The notes under the pieces: model-generated
What the model was told of the DNA's origin: nothing
Database searches by the model: none
What the model saw: the letters and a program-made list of their open reading frames with translations, nothing else
Shown: one piece after another, positions 11,207-22,317 of the stretch
Layout of the letters: the number at the start of each line of letters is the position of its first letter
Numbering within the stretch: position 1 is the first letter of the stretch
From: Galeruca laticollis
Taxonomy: Eukaryota > Arthropoda > Insecta > Coleoptera > Chrysomelidae
Direction of reading: 5' to 3'
DNA: 64,000 nt
NCBI GenBank assembly: GCA_963921935.1
Contig: OY998179.1
Coordinates: forward strand, 61,486,222-61,550,221
Position numbers and translations under genes: made by a program

Positions 11207-11765
11207 TGTTTCTAAATAAAACTAATTAACTTGTATCTAAAACGTCGAATATAGATTTAACATACGAACAGAAATTTAACTACAAGAAATTTTTTACTCT
11301 TTTTTACCTTTATACCTTTTTTGCTATGTGTAGTATAGAGATGGTACTTTATAGAATAATTTTATAATATATACAGTATGGCATACTCATTTGCAATTCA
11401 TTTTAGTAAACTGCAGAAAATTGCTTTCGGGTTACAAAATTAATATAGTGGAGACGAATTTGATGAAAGCATTTTTGCATCACAGGCTATTCCTTTTTTC
11501 CAACTAATTTGGTTTCGAGAATGTTAATGACTGAAAAAATATGTACAATTTTACCATTCATTGAACATTGGAGTGCCTTTACAAACATTTCCAGAAAAGT
11601 TTAATTTACTAAATCAACACATTAACATTATGTTCCGTAATTAGTTGTAAAGTTTCTAAATTATATGTATGAATTATTATTCACTAGACTGGTTTTAGGC
11701 AAAACCATTTCTAGTTAGAGTATAGTGAGATATTATAACTTAATCCTAATAGATACGTATATATA
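11207..11765. other. Gene-free spacer (5' flank of the basic-protein gene)
   Basis: AT-rich, no coding similarity. It would hold the promoter of the minus-strand ORF ending at 10823, but no clear TATA or initiator can be assigned. Confidence 0.45.
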
Positions 11766-11906
11766 TATAGGGTGCTTCCTACAAGTAATCTAAAATATTG
11801 TAGTGGCGCTTAGTCACTCCATTTTAAGACGAAACGTTTTTATAAACATGTGTGATAAGTCTTGTCGTTAATGAGATACAGGGTGTTGAATTGTTTTATT
11901 ATTTTA

Positions 11907-12213
11907 TTAGAAGCAACAACATGTGTTAAGCATAAAGAAAAAATAGTACATTTCAGAGCATATGTTGAAAATGTGCACCTCCAGCCAAAATGGCATCCGC
12001 TCGACGTCTAATGGATTGCGGAATACGTTTGTAGATACCAGGATTGTTACGAATAACATTTTACAGCCTTGTATTAGATATTCCCACACACCAAAAATCC
12101 AGAAGATTGTGTTCAGGTGACCTGGGGGCCGCGGGTGTGGATAAACGTTATTTAAAAACTCGCGTACAATCACTGCAAAATGTGGAGCACCGTCATGCAT
12201 GAACCACATGCGC
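11907..12213 (-). pseudogene. Mariner A transposase, C-terminal third
   Basis: This carries RRMWFMHDGAPHF with the second catalytic Asp (HDGAP), VREFLNNVYPH and, after a frameshift, the end of the protein (RRRADAILAGGAHF). The third Asp region (PDLNPLDF in relatives) is degraded to PGHLNTIFW. The coding sequence continues at 22318 on the other side of the hAT element; the break falls within the codons before RRMWF. Confidence 0.8.
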
Positions 12214-12221
12214 CTTCTAAT
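12214..12221. repeat. 8-bp target-site duplication of the hAT element (left)
   Basis: CTTCTAAT at 12214-12221 is repeated at 22310-22317, directly outside the two ends of the hAT element. This is the 8-bp duplication expected for hAT transposases. Confidence 0.9.
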
Positions 12222-12352
12222 CAGGGGCGGATCTAGGATTTAACAAAGGGGGAGAAGGGCTTGAATAATTTTTTTTAAGTTTTTTAATTTGACAAAAAAA
12301 TGTATTATAATATAGTATATACATAAATACAACAACTTATATTAACGATAAT

Positions 12353-12953
12353 CTAAGTAGACCAATTACAAGTTTCAATTCTTCTGGCCTTCATTTGACA
12401 AAAATTTTTAACTATATCATTTATATTAAGTTCTCTAGATTTATTAATGTATGCCAAAGATAGCCCATTGAGTTTCTCCTGTCCCATCGTTGATCTCAAA
12501 TAGGATTTTAGTAGTTTTAGCGATGTAAAACTTCTCTCGCCCGTAGCACTTGTTACAGGAGGGATTGTGGCAAAAATTTTTAGTAGTATCTCTATATTGG
12601 GAAAGCATTCTTTGGACATACGTTTTGAGGTTACTGTTGATGATTTTGGTAGATCAACACTGACAGTGTCACTCCACTTATGTCTCCATATCGCTAATTC
12701 CGCCTGTAATTCCAGCATGGATCCTGGCATATCATTTTCATATATTCTTGCAGCCTCAACAGTTTTGGCATCAGTATATTTTTTAAGGTGTATTGGAATA
12801 AAACCTTCTATGGGTATTACAGTAGAAAGTTGATTAAATCGGTCTTTCATTTGAATTATAATATGATCCAGGAAAGGTATGAATATCACCCTTCTGTAAT
12901 ATTCTTCTTCGTTATTTGCCTTTATATTGCTCCTGTTTGTTTGTTTGTTTGTT
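12353..12953 (-). pseudogene. hAT transposase, C-terminal dimerisation domain
   Basis: This contains EEYYRRVIFIPFLDHI, the link between catalytic and dimerisation parts, and NIEILLKIFATIPPVTSATG followed by ERSFTSLKLLKSYLRSTMGQ, the Dimer_Tnp_hAT signature with the catalytic Glu. In hAT enzymes this part holds the oligomer together and supplies the last acidic residue. It ends at 12353 with TAG. It is out of frame with the upstream part because of the TGTT repeat at 12934-12953. Confidence 0.88.
12934..12953. repeat. (TGTT)n microsatellite causing a frameshift in the hAT transposase
   Basis: A short tetranucleotide run inside the coding region. Its codons read Lys-Gln-Thr-Asn in the minus-strand frame. 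The reading frame switches across it, so a change in repeat number by slippage is the simplest cause of the break. Confidence 0.75.
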
Positions 12954-14345
12954 GCAAAGTCTAGGCATAGTAATAGTCGTACCAATTCTCTGAGGAGCGT
13001 GATGGGCCTCCAAGAAAATTGGTTTAAATTGGAGTTCTTCATTTTGCCTTATATTTTCTAGGTTGCCTGTAATATCGTTTATGTATGAAAAGGCAGTGGA
13101 AAGATCAATTTCAACACTCTGTAAATACTTGCTTAAATTTACAGTGTACGACATTAAAAACGAGGCGACTTCTAAAGCTATAACAAAATCACTTCTTCTA
13201 ATGGCGGCATTAAAAGCCTTTGCCTTACTTGAAGTCTCTGTATCTTTGTCCTGTTCCAAACTAGCCACAGCATTGCAAATTGCTTCATATAGTTCTTTAA
13301 AAGTTATTACGCTATTATGACGCTCAACCCAGCGCGTAGCACACAAAGGTTTTAACTTCTTTATTTTAGTTTCGGTTATTTCTAAGTCATCAACGGCTTG
13401 TTGAAAAACTAAAACTCTTTTTGCAGAGCAACTAAAAAAAGAACATACCCTACCCAAAATACCCATCGTGTTCCTAATAACAGAAACTTCACAACTTTTG
13501 GAAATAGCTAAGTTAAGACAATGACTTAAACAGTGTAAATACATAGCCAATGGCAGTTCTTGTCTTATTAAGGCTTGGACTCCATTGAACCTTCCAGCCA
13601 TATTGCTGCCTCCATCATATCCTTGTCCACGAAGATTATCAATAGAAAGTCCAAGTTGCTTAATTTGATTTTTTATGGCCTCTTTGATGCATTGGCCAGT
13701 TGTAGAGTGCAGCTCAATGAAACCCAAAAAAACTTCCTTTATATCATACGTACTATCCAAATACCTCACACAGAATGTCATTTGTTCTTTGGTACTTATA
13801 TCGGTTGTATCGTCGCAAATTATTGTAAAAAATTTTGATTGTTTTATAGCATTAACAATTTCAGTAGTTATAACCTTCCCAATGCAAAATATTATTTCAT
13901 TTTGGATTGTTTTACTAATCATTGTACAGTTCTTTGGTGCTGTTAGTATATGATTTTTAAGGATTAAATCTCCAGAATCTATACGAAAAGTTAATAAGTT
14001 CCTAAAAATGCCATCATTACTTTCTGAAAGATTTTGGTTTGAGCTATCTTTAATATCTATATTACCATCATCTCTATGCGCTCTATGTGGTAATTTGTTA
14101 TGGGCACAAAATAGAATTGTTTTAATAATCGGCACTAACCGCTGTCGATTAGCTTCAATTATTTCTGCTTTTTGTTTATCTAATTGCACAGAAATACTGA
14201 CAGACTTTTCAGAGATTTGTATGTTTAAAAAATCATTTGCGTTTTTAACTGAAAATTTATGGTAGTTGGTGTTTTCATGCTGCGTAAGCATTTCCCGGGC
14301 TTTTTAAAACTTAGTTGGCGGTTCCCTTACAAGCATTTTAAGAAT
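12954..14345 (-). pseudogene. hAT transposase, catalytic exon (DUF4371, RNase H-like)
   Basis: The long ORF beginning at 14291 is the catalytic half of a hAT transposase of the DUF4371/ZMYM1/THAP12-like type. Visible: FTIICDDTTDISTKEQ with the first Asp (about residue 160), GYDGGSNMAGRFNGVQ with the second Asp (226), LHCLSHCLNLAIS, and the insertion-domain motif CATRWVERHNSV. The true exon begins at 14345 after an acceptor (TTTTTCAG) and starts ILKMLVREPPTKF. An in-frame stop (TAA) precedes KAREMLTQHENTNY. The catalytic residues are intact; the stop and the microsatellite frameshift are the main defects. Confidence 0.88.
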
Positions 14346-14937
14346 CTGAAAAATAATAAGTTTAGGTTACGATATAGTTTAGTTAGTTTCAGTTAGTTTT
14401 TTAAAACCTTATTTCATTAAAACAATAGGCTCATTTACCAATTTTTTTTATTGTAAATTCTGAAATAACATAATAAATTTAGTAGGTATGCAAAATATCA
14501 AATTTTTTTAATGATTTTTAACCACCTAAAAAATTATTAAAGTTTATAAAATTAATTAAAACTATGACGTCAGACCATATTTTTTCACCAGGTAATTTGT
14601 TGCCACAACGCATTACCTTTGCTTTGCGTCTGTCAGCCTGACGGAAAAATATTAACACTTTTTGTGACAAATGTCAGAAAAAGGTAACGACAATGTTTTT
14701 CGAAGCAGGTAGCGCAGGTGTCCAAGATCGCAATTTGTATGTAAAAAGATTGTATGACGTCACATTTTAAAATAGCCTTAGATTATTCTAGCTCTAAAAT
14801 TTTTGGTAATTTTCGTCCAACTGGGCTAATTCTCTTTTTAAAGCTTAAAATAAAAGGTAAACTACAATAATCGTATAAAAAGAGTAACTTTGGAAATTTG
14901 ACTAAATGAGCCTATTATATAACTATTTTATTCTTAC
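14346..14937 (-). other. Intron of the hAT transposase (592 bp)
   Basis: A donor GTAAGA after GGMGSQ (exon end 14938) and an acceptor TTTCAG before ILKML (14345). Joining them gives the usual order of zinc finger then catalytic domain. The intron includes two copies of TGACGTCA-like sequence (about 14565 and 14755). No gene inside. Confidence 0.65.
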
Positions 14938-15231
14938 TTGGCTACCCATTCCTCCGCCATCTGGTGCAAATAGCACACAAAATTTACAAAATCCTCCAGT
15001 TTTACTTTCGCTATACGCAAGACAATTGTACTGTTGTAGCCAATGAACACCGAATTTACGCATTTGCTGTTTCCCTTCTTGTTGCAATGGAAAAACATAT
15101 TTTGAGTCAGGGATCCAAGTATTGCTTAGAAAATTTATTTTTTCATGGACACTTAAAGATTGTCCGACTGCATTCCCAATATCATATAGCTGGCTGCCAT
15201 TCTTATAAAAAATGAACAAATTTAATTTCAT
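14938..15231 (-). pseudogene. hAT transposase, TTF-type zinc finger exon
   Basis: An exon ending at the donor at 14938. It holds DIGNAVGQSLSVHEKINFL, WIPDSKYVFP, and the zinc-binding stretch GVHWLQQYNCLAYSESKTGG followed by FCKFCVLFAPDGG. This matches the TTF-type zinc finger placed before DUF4371 in this group. The first ATG at 15231 lies in probable intron; the real exon start is more likely just after the AG near 15192. Confidence 0.8.
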
Positions 15232-15957
15232 AGTTGTATTGTAAAGTTTTTTATTTTTTCACGATATTTTTGACGTATTGTATTGACGTTACAATATTTA
15301 AAAGCAAATGTCTTTGACTTTTGGTTGACCTATACATTATTTAACAAATAAAGCAGGTTATAGTCGTAGGTCGAAATTCTGTACAGTGACTCATCGCTCT
15401 TACTGTCCATAAAATCAGTTGCAGAAGCGAACGTCATTAGCGCATCATTTTTGAAGGGTTCTTATTAGTCCTAAATAAAAAATAAATAGAAAATGTTCTT
15501 GTACGCTCTGGCGTTTAAATTTGAGAGAACATAAATTATTATGGTAGGTATCATTATGTATATACAGGGTGTTATCAAAAATAATACACATTTTTAAGGA
15601 TGAGCTATTGTAAGGTGTATAGTAGATCATAATAACGTTTTATGCAACGATCATGTAATTATGGTAATTAATACACGAGCGAGCCTCTTGTAGCATACGA
15701 AGCAAAACATTTTTTACAATCTGTTGTTTCACATCTTTTAGCTACTTCCAAACGATACAATTTTTTTTAACTGTATATCCTGGGATGTCATTCATAAGGG
15801 GACAATAACAAAACGGAATGTACAACTAATATCAATGATAATTTTGAAAGCGAAGATTACTTACCGCTGATTATTGTCTGTAAAATCACTCAAAAAACTA
15901 ACTGGCGTCACAGTCACTCTCCGATGACTCCTCACAAAACGAATTATCACTTTCTTT

Positions 15958-16176
15958 TTATAGTTCTATAATAAATGGATCAGTCACCACTTCAACACGT
16001 ATGTCTAAATCCCAAAACCTCGTTTCTTCTTTATATACGTGCTGAATACATTTATGCCAAGTATCAGCAGTAGCAGTCTCTAAAGCATCGTCAAAGAGTT
16101 TTTTAACGTCAACCATTTTAAATGTTTGGTTTTTTCGTGCAACATAGTTTTTCACTTCGGCCCAAATAAGCTCCAT
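15958..16176 (-). pseudogene. IS630-like transposase, C-terminal part
   Basis: It begins MELIWAEVKNYVARKNQTF. The preceding bases give ELNP, so the third catalytic acidic region (CELNPMELIWA) is present, followed by the usual C-terminus ending EVVTDPFIIEL. A run of eleven G at about 16199-16209 disturbs the frame just upstream. Confidence 0.82.
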
Positions 16177-16349
16177 CGGGTTTAATTCGCAGTGGTTGGG
16201 GGGGGGGGGAGTCTAAGAACTGAAACGTTAAATTCTTTTGCCATTTCATCTACTATATATTTTATATAATTGGCTCTATGTTGCCGCACCAGGAATAATA
16301 ATTCTTCATGGTAATCACCAGATTTTTTTGACACGAAAGTCAATAAGCC

Positions 16350-16919
16350 TCATTTCACGCAGCCTCCTTCGCTGCCGATATGTGCAATAATGAGTCTGCG
16401 CCCTTTTCCAGAAGGAGCTTTCAAATCTGTAGACCAACCCTCCATGAAGGCTTGTCGACTGCTTTGGATATTCAAGTTAACCCAAATTTCGTCAAGATAA
16501 TAAATGTGTCTTCTTCCGTTACGAAACTGTCGTATCTGCTTTAAATAGTTTCTCCGCCATTGAACAATTTCATTTCGTTCGACTAAAGCCCTTTTTCTGC
16601 TTCTTTTCAGGTAACGAAAGTTTATTAGTCTTAAAGTCCTCCTTAAAACTGTATTGCTGATGTTTGGTAACGTTGCATCTGCCTCTATAGCTCTACTATT
16701 TTTTGTTAATGTGAGGATTTTACTTTTAAAATGAAAAGAATGAATCAGTCTACGTACAGGGTTACGTGTTTGGTCGTCTAAAACAATTTTCTCTCTTCTT
16801 CTAGTTTCCTGCTTACAATTTTGATTTCCCTCTCTTGTCAACGTCCCTTCTTGTACATTTCTCAAAATGTTATATGTGGTACTCTCTGAAACTTTTGTTA
16901 AATAACTGCACAGAGCCAC
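16350..16919 (-). pseudogene. IS630-like transposase, N-terminal and first catalytic part (189 codons)
   Basis: A helix-turn-helix region (about residues 1-120, with VSESTTYNILRNV and LPNISNTVLRRTLRLINF) and then YYLDEIWVNLN, the first catalytic Asp of this DDE family. GWSTDLKAPSGKGRRLIIAH and IGSEGG follow. Between 16177 and 16349 only KKSGDYHEE and the segment YIKYIVDEMAKEFNV remain, so the block with the second catalytic Asp (DNAxYH in relatives) has been deleted. The copy is therefore inactive. Confidence 0.85.
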
Positions 16920-17578
16920 AGCATCGCTAACGCCTAACTGTTTATCCCTGGTACGTGACCCTTCATAAACATTTGAAATAATAATTTTCTCTTCTCTTAA
17001 TAAATTTGGACGACGCCGTTTCTTGTCGCTAACACCATTCGCCCATTATTGTTAACAAAAAATAAAAAGTAACCCTAATTTACAACGTACAAAAAAACAA
17101 AAAGTTGTAGCTAACCAAATAAAAACACACACACGCACAAATTGATAAAATACCAAAACGATCACAATGTTACGTCTATCAATACTAGACACTGAATAAA
17201 TTATGCAGGTGTCCTATTCTATCCTCTCTGTCTTGTACACATCGCTGCATCAAGCTGTCCTTTTTCACAAGTGTGTAAGTCTTCGACGTTGTCACGTACG
17301 GAAAAATTCTCGCAAATAATATTTTTTTTGAATAAAATATTCAAATAGACTAGCTCTGCTTATGCATACTCGTGTATTTGAAATCTATAATCAATATATT
17401 GAATTGATATTTGCATAGATGTTTGTTACAAGTATAAGAAAAAAACTAAAATATATGGATTTTATTGTTATTTGTGTAATCAATTACCCATCGCTAGAAT
17501 ATATCTGGCAACACCGCTTATAATACATAGCTTGCTAGGGGGTGGTGAGTCACTGTACAGAATTTCGACTTTCGACTA

Positions 17579-18058
17579 TATATGTATTAAATTCAAAAAA
17601 GTATATTATTTATAATTTTATTTAAATTAAGTTAGAAATATATACCAAATTTGAACTTTACAAATATGACAGAAAAAAAATAGAACGAATAGTACGAATT
17701 CAATAAAATCCCTTTATTGCCTATGTAATTAAGATTTTGAACTCAAACGCAAAGACAAAATACCATTACCATTACCATCCTATAAAATGCTTAAATAAAC
17801 CGAAATCAATATAAATTTCTTTTTTTCGCTCTAAGAAGCTTCTAACCCAAATCAACACTTAACAGTTTTCACATATTTGAAAATAATGGTAAAGTAAAAC
17901 TAAAATACAAAATGTTAAAATATTTTTTTTAGATCTAACTGTACGTCACATCCTGTAATTCTTTGAACATACAAAAAAATATTGTTTATTTTTATCCCTT
18001 TTTCCTTTTTATCATTTATTACGAAATATGAAAAGGCATATTATAATTATATACTTAC
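17579..18058. other. hAT intron sequence
   Basis: AT-rich, with the splice donor of the duplicated first exon at its right edge. The segment from about 17930 is the start of a 0.5-kb tandem duplication. No gene. Confidence 0.5.
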
Positions 18059-18246
18059 GCTTTGCTGTGAGGGCTCCTCAGGAAAACGGCTAGGTTGACT
18101 ACTACTACTTGCCTCAAATTCTTGCGAGCCACTATAACGATGTTTTCTTCTATAACACTACTACCACAATGTCCCACCTCCACAACCGTATTATTTTTTG
18201 GCTTTTTTGTAAAAAAAGATGTTAATGTCGTTTGTGATCGCTTCAT
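18059..18246 (-). pseudogene. hAT transposase first coding exon, duplicate 1
   Basis: It starts at 18246 with MKRSQTTLTSFFTKKP, the standard opening of DUF4371-type hAT transposases, and ends at the donor GTAAGT (exon end 18059). A 31-bp deletion relative to the other copy (between GCGAGCCAC and TATAACG on the plus strand, about 18137) puts the second half out of frame. The upstream 5' UTR segment (18365-18440) matches 21925-21995. Confidence 0.75.
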
Positions 18247-18573
18247 TTTACGCAGGTCCAAATGAGACAAAAAATAACTTGTATTCGCTATGAACGTCAA
18301 ACACAATCTGAATAATAAAATAAATTTCTTCGTATCTTCCAGAAATATAGATTTATTATTTAAAGCCATTTCACAGAGAAAAAATGCATAAAAACACGTT
18401 TTTATTTCAATGTTCTGCAAACCAAAGACGCGGCCTGCCTTTTTTAGATCTAACTGTACGTCACATCCTGTAATTCTTTGAACATACATAAAAATATTGT
18501 TTATTTTTATCCCTTTCTCCTTTTTAACATTTATTACGAAATATGAAAAGGCATATTATACTTATATACTTAC

Positions 18574-18792
18574 GCTTTGCTGTGAGGGCTCCTCAGGAAA
18601 ACGGCTAGGTTGACTACTACTACTTGCCTCAAATTCTTGCGAGCCACTGCCAGTACTGCCACTACTTGTTGATGCTACTATAACGATGTTTTCTTCTATA
18701 ACACTACTACCACAATGTCCCACCTCCACAACCGTATTATTTTTTGGCTTTTTTTAAAAAAAATATGTTAATGTCGTTTGTGATCGCTTCAT
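18574..18792 (-). pseudogene. hAT transposase first coding exon, duplicate 2
   Basis: Second copy of the same exon (start 18792, donor end 18574). It keeps the 31 bp lost from the other copy and so reads SGSGSQEFEASSSSQP and SRFPEEPSQQS. It has a TAA stop after MKRSQTTLTYFF. Together with duplicate 1 it forms a tandem repeat of about 17.93-18.36 and 18.44-18.90 kb. Each copy is broken at a different place. Confidence 0.75.
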
Positions 18793-18906
18793 TTTACGCA
18801 GGTCCAAATGAGACAAAAAATAACTTGTATTCGCTATGAACGTCAAACACAAACTGAATAATAAAATAAATTTCTTCCTATCTTCCAGAAATATAGATTT
18901 ATTAAT

Positions 18907-19720
18907 GGCCGCGTTCATCCGCACACACGATACCTGATCGATCAGGTAGCGATCCCGAGATGCGTACATGAACGGTTCATTTTACTATGATCGCTCACTG
19001 ATCGGACGCCATTTAAAAGATCACTTTTATTTTACGATCCGCTCATCATAGCGCTCACCCCACGTGTTTTGTTTGAAAGTTTTGAGTATAGTAGTTGATT
19101 TTTGATTTATTTAATGTTATTGTGTAGTTTGAAGCAGAATTTAATATTAAATATATTTAGTATTGTATATTATAATCCTAGTTTAGTAAAAGTAGTGTAG
19201 AAATAGTTATATTTAAATTACTGCCTTGTGTTATATTTTAATTTATTGTATTGTTTTCCTGTAGTTTTTGAAATATTTTGTATCAATAAATCTAGTTGAG
19301 TATCTATCATCTTGTGTAGTATAGTAGAGAACCCATATTAAAATTACTGTAAGTAGAGTGGTGTAATTTCTTTGTTAGGTTATAATTAAAGTAGGTAAAT
19401 AGTTTAATTTTGAATCATGAGTATAAAATTAGTTGAGGGGTGCATCAGTTATGTGTTGATGAAGCGGGATTAATGGAAATGGATGAATACTTATGACTTA
19501 GATCAACAATTAAAATAATATTTCTGAAAAACAATGTAAACAGTAGAACAAAATCAAAAGATAAAAAAACTACCTAACCAAATTTCTTGAATACATAAAC
19601 AAACGAATGACAAATACATATATCGATGTCACTTTAAACTGCCGGTTCATTCGTGCGAGATGAGCGCTCACTGAGCACTACTTTAGGAGCGATCTTTAAC
19701 TGGTGTGGATGAACGCAACC
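18907..19720. mobile_element. MITE with GCGTTCATCC termini, 814 bp
   Basis: The ends are GGCCGCGTTCATCCGCACAC at 18907 and, reversed, GGTTGCGTTCATCCACACC at 19720. It interrupts the hAT sequence ATTTATTA..TTTAAAGCC, which is uninterrupted in duplicate 1 at about 18355. There is no coding sequence. Subterminal palindromes such as TGATCGATCA and GATCGCTCACTGATC occur near both ends. The ends resemble PIF/Harbinger MITEs but the target duplication is not clear. Confidence 0.65.
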
Positions 19721-20100
19721 ATTTAAAGCCATTTCACAGATTAGAGAAAGAACAGATACGAAAGCTTGACAGAGAACAGTAAAAAGAGAGAGAGATGGGT
19801 AGACATACCCATTTAAATGTCCATCGTCGTATGTCGACTCCGTTCGGGCCGCTGCGCGAAATTTTTCAACAGGGTTGTCAATTTGCATAATATTTCCTTC
19901 AATTTACGATCATTGGTCAAATATTTTATAAGCATTATTGTTAAGTGTGATAGTTATACCGATACAAATATTCGACAATCACTTGTTTTAAATCAATTTT
20001 ATTAACATCAAAAGAATTATACAATTTAAAAAATTATAATGTATAAAAATCATACCATAAATATATACTTTTTTTCACAAATCATATATTTGGCAACCAT
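19721..20100. other. hAT 5' region and left flank of the P-element fragment
   Basis: The sequence 19739-19765 (CACAGATTAGAGAAAGAACA..) also occurs reverse-complemented at 21893-21921. No coding signal beyond a non-homologous ORF. Confidence 0.4.
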
Positions 20101-20102
20101 GC

Positions 20103-21141
20103 ACAATAACGGTGACGGCTTCAGATACAGTCACACTTATTACACATGCTGACAAATTGTTTGATATTTTCAATTCTTCTTCATTGAACAATGTCAAACT
20201 ATATAACAGAAAATTTTCCGGGGAAATACACCAAATTGATTTTTTAAATGATTCAATTAAAATATTAAATAACATGAATGTTATGAGCATTGCAGGGAGA
20301 AATATTACAAACCATTGCAAATTTATTAAAGGGTGGAAAATTACAATTAATTCCTTGTTAGAAATATGGGCATATTTAAAATCAAAAAATTTTAAATTTA
20401 TTTTAACAAGACGTCTAAATCAAGACTGTCTTGAAAACTTTTTTGGTAGTATTAGACAACAAAGTGGAAATGCTACCGACCCTACCCCCATTCAGTTTTC
20501 ACGTGCATTTAAAAAATTATTTTTTATCAACTTTTTCAATTCATCTTTCATGAAATGTGAAGATCAGTTTGAAAATTTATTATGTTGTTTGGCGCAGACC
20601 AACACTAATACATCTATGATTATTAAAACTCCTATTGCCATTTTCCGCAAATTTCAGAGTTACTAATTGTGATTATCATCGAAATCCATTGCCAGAACAA
20701 AACGCATTTAAATATGTGGTTGGATATCTTATTGGTAAGTGTCTAAAAATTCATTCATGTGACGTTTGTCAACAATTTTCTACAAATACGCAAGTTTTGG
20801 ACTTCACCAATATGTTTATTCATTATAAAGCATATGACAAGAACTTAGTATTTGGAAAGCTCAAAACACCCGAGGACTCGTTTTGTCAATATATTTATAA
20901 TTTAGAATGCCTTTTTTTCACAAACATAGAGAAATATTTGCCGAACCCTTCAGTTGGAAATAATTTATATATGATATCAACAGCTACAAAATTTAAACAT
21001 CCTTGTGAACGCTTCCCTCACGAATATTTAAAAAAATTGTTCATCCGATTAAGGATTTTTTATTTGCTGAAATTTAGCAATAGAGATTTTAAGTTCCAGC
21101 CAAAGAAAAATAGAAAACTGTCTATTTTACTCAATTTATAA
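20103..21141 (+). pseudogene. P-element (THAP9-like) transposase, C-terminal half
   Basis: This is coded rightward, opposite to the hAT element in which it sits. The motif LTRRLNQDCLENFFGSIRQQ followed by SGN at about 20405-20470, with PTPIQFSRAFKKLFF, is the signature of the P-element / THAP9 transposase C-terminal domain. A second frame from about 20640 carries FKYVVGYLIGKCLKIHSC. The amino half with the THAP domain and the RNase H core is missing, and one frameshift (about 20650) separates the two ORFs. A further open stretch to about 21402 may be its tail. P-element ends were not found. Confidence 0.85.
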
Positions 21142-21402
21142 TCAATAAATCAATTTTTATGTAAAATTGTTAATAATCTTGTTGATTCCAACGAGATTGC
21201 CTGCCTCGTTAAATTTAATATTTTTAAAGTTTTTGATATTAACTTTAGTGCTACAAATTATTATCAAAATTCTCCCTTGCGTAGGTGTAAATCCTTCTAC
21301 TCAGTCTATAACCATGTTGATATTGATATATTCCATGACAAATTCTTTACATTTTGTAATAAGCTAAAAAAGCTGTATTTCAATAACAAAATTATGTTTT
21401 AA

Positions 21403-21896
21403 TTTCGTACTATTTAGTTTCAATAATTACAATTACCAATTTATACTGTATAATTGATATGTTATTGAATACCGTATTTGGCTCATCCCGTTTGTATTTC
21501 CTTTGATTAATGATAAATTGAGAATTATTTGGAATTTGATGAATTTTTGTAGTGATTTGTGTTATCTAAAAATGTATTTATTAATTAATCTCCCAAGAGT
21601 AATGACTATTTATAACAAATCATAAGAATGTACACATAGGTATTAAATAAATACATGAATATATATGCGGTTATGGTTATTGTTTTAATTCATGGCCCAA
21701 TTTTAAAGATTTCGTGGAAATTTCCAAAAAAAACTAGATCCGGCACTGGAAATTGTTATTGTCCCCGAGTCAACATTGCAATTTGGTTAGAAATTCAGAA
21801 AATATTTTAAACTGGCAACATCGCGGCCATACCGAGTTAAAGGTCCGAGGTCATTGAAGACGGAGTTGAAAATCGTTTGATGTTTTACCGGGATTC
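21403..21896. other. Spacer between the P-element fragment and the hAT 5' end
   Basis: AT-rich sequence, no gene recognised. Confidence 0.4.
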
Positions 21897-22309
21897 GTAT
21901 CTGTTCTTTCTCTAATCTGTGGCCATTTCACAGGGAAAAAATGCATATAAACACATTTTTATTTCAATGTTCTGCAAACCAAAGACGCGGCCTGCGATTG
22001 ATTGTCTTTATCTTCAATCGGGAAGCGCCGCGTTTGAGCATTTTGCCGACTACCTAAATTCAGACGCACTCGGCGCGGCTGATTTTGTGGACGTAAAATA
22101 AATGATTATTTTAATAAAATGATATTTATTTTATTATTTATATTCTCAAATAAAGCTTTTGGTAAACATAATATATAATTACTGTATTTATTATTAGTAT
22201 TTATAGCGATGTTTGACTTTTTATGACATAACAAGTCTTCATTAAGGGGAGGGGGGCTTGAGCCCCCAAAGCTTGAGCCCCCAAAGCCCCCCTCGTGGAT
22301 CCGCCCTTG
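21897..22309 (-). other. hAT 5' UTR region and right terminus
   Basis: From 21925 to 21995 the sequence repeats the 5' UTR of duplicate 1 (18365-18440). Immediately left of it is an inverted copy of the 5' UTR of duplicate 2. The last about 60 bp hold two G/C-rich direct repeats (GCTTGAGCCCCCAAA) and the terminal CAAGGGCGGATCC. Confidence 0.55.
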
Positions 22310-22317
22310 CTTCTAAT

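Larger units (their letters stand above)
15361..17578 (-). mobile_element. IS630-Tc1-like element inside the hAT element, 2.2 kb
   Basis: The inverted ends TAGTCGTAGGTCGAAATTCT at 15361 and, reversed, TAGTCGAAAGTCGAAATTCT at 17578 continue to match for about 35 bp (..GTACAGTGACTCA). TA flanks both ends. It carries an internally deleted transposase on the minus strand. It sits in an intron of the hAT transposase. Confidence 0.88.
12222..22309 (-). mobile_element. hAT element (DUF4371 / ZMYM1-like type), about 10 kb with inserts
   Basis: The ends are CAGGGGCGGATCTA at 12222 and, reversed, CAAGGGCGGATCCA at 22309, with an 8-bp target duplication. Both subterminal regions carry G-rich strings (GGGGGCTTGAGCC types at the right). 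The transposase is coded leftward in at least three exons: 18792-18574 (or its duplicate 18246-18059), up to 14938, and 14345-12353. Later insertions inside it are an IS630-like element (15361-17578), a MITE (18907-19720) and a P-element fragment (about 20.1-21.4 kb). Without these it would be about 6 kb. Confidence 0.87.

Noticed and set aside
12567..14265. Plus-strand ORFs of 85-92 codons over the hAT transposase
   Set aside because: They are complements of a well-conserved minus-strand transposase whose motifs are clear.
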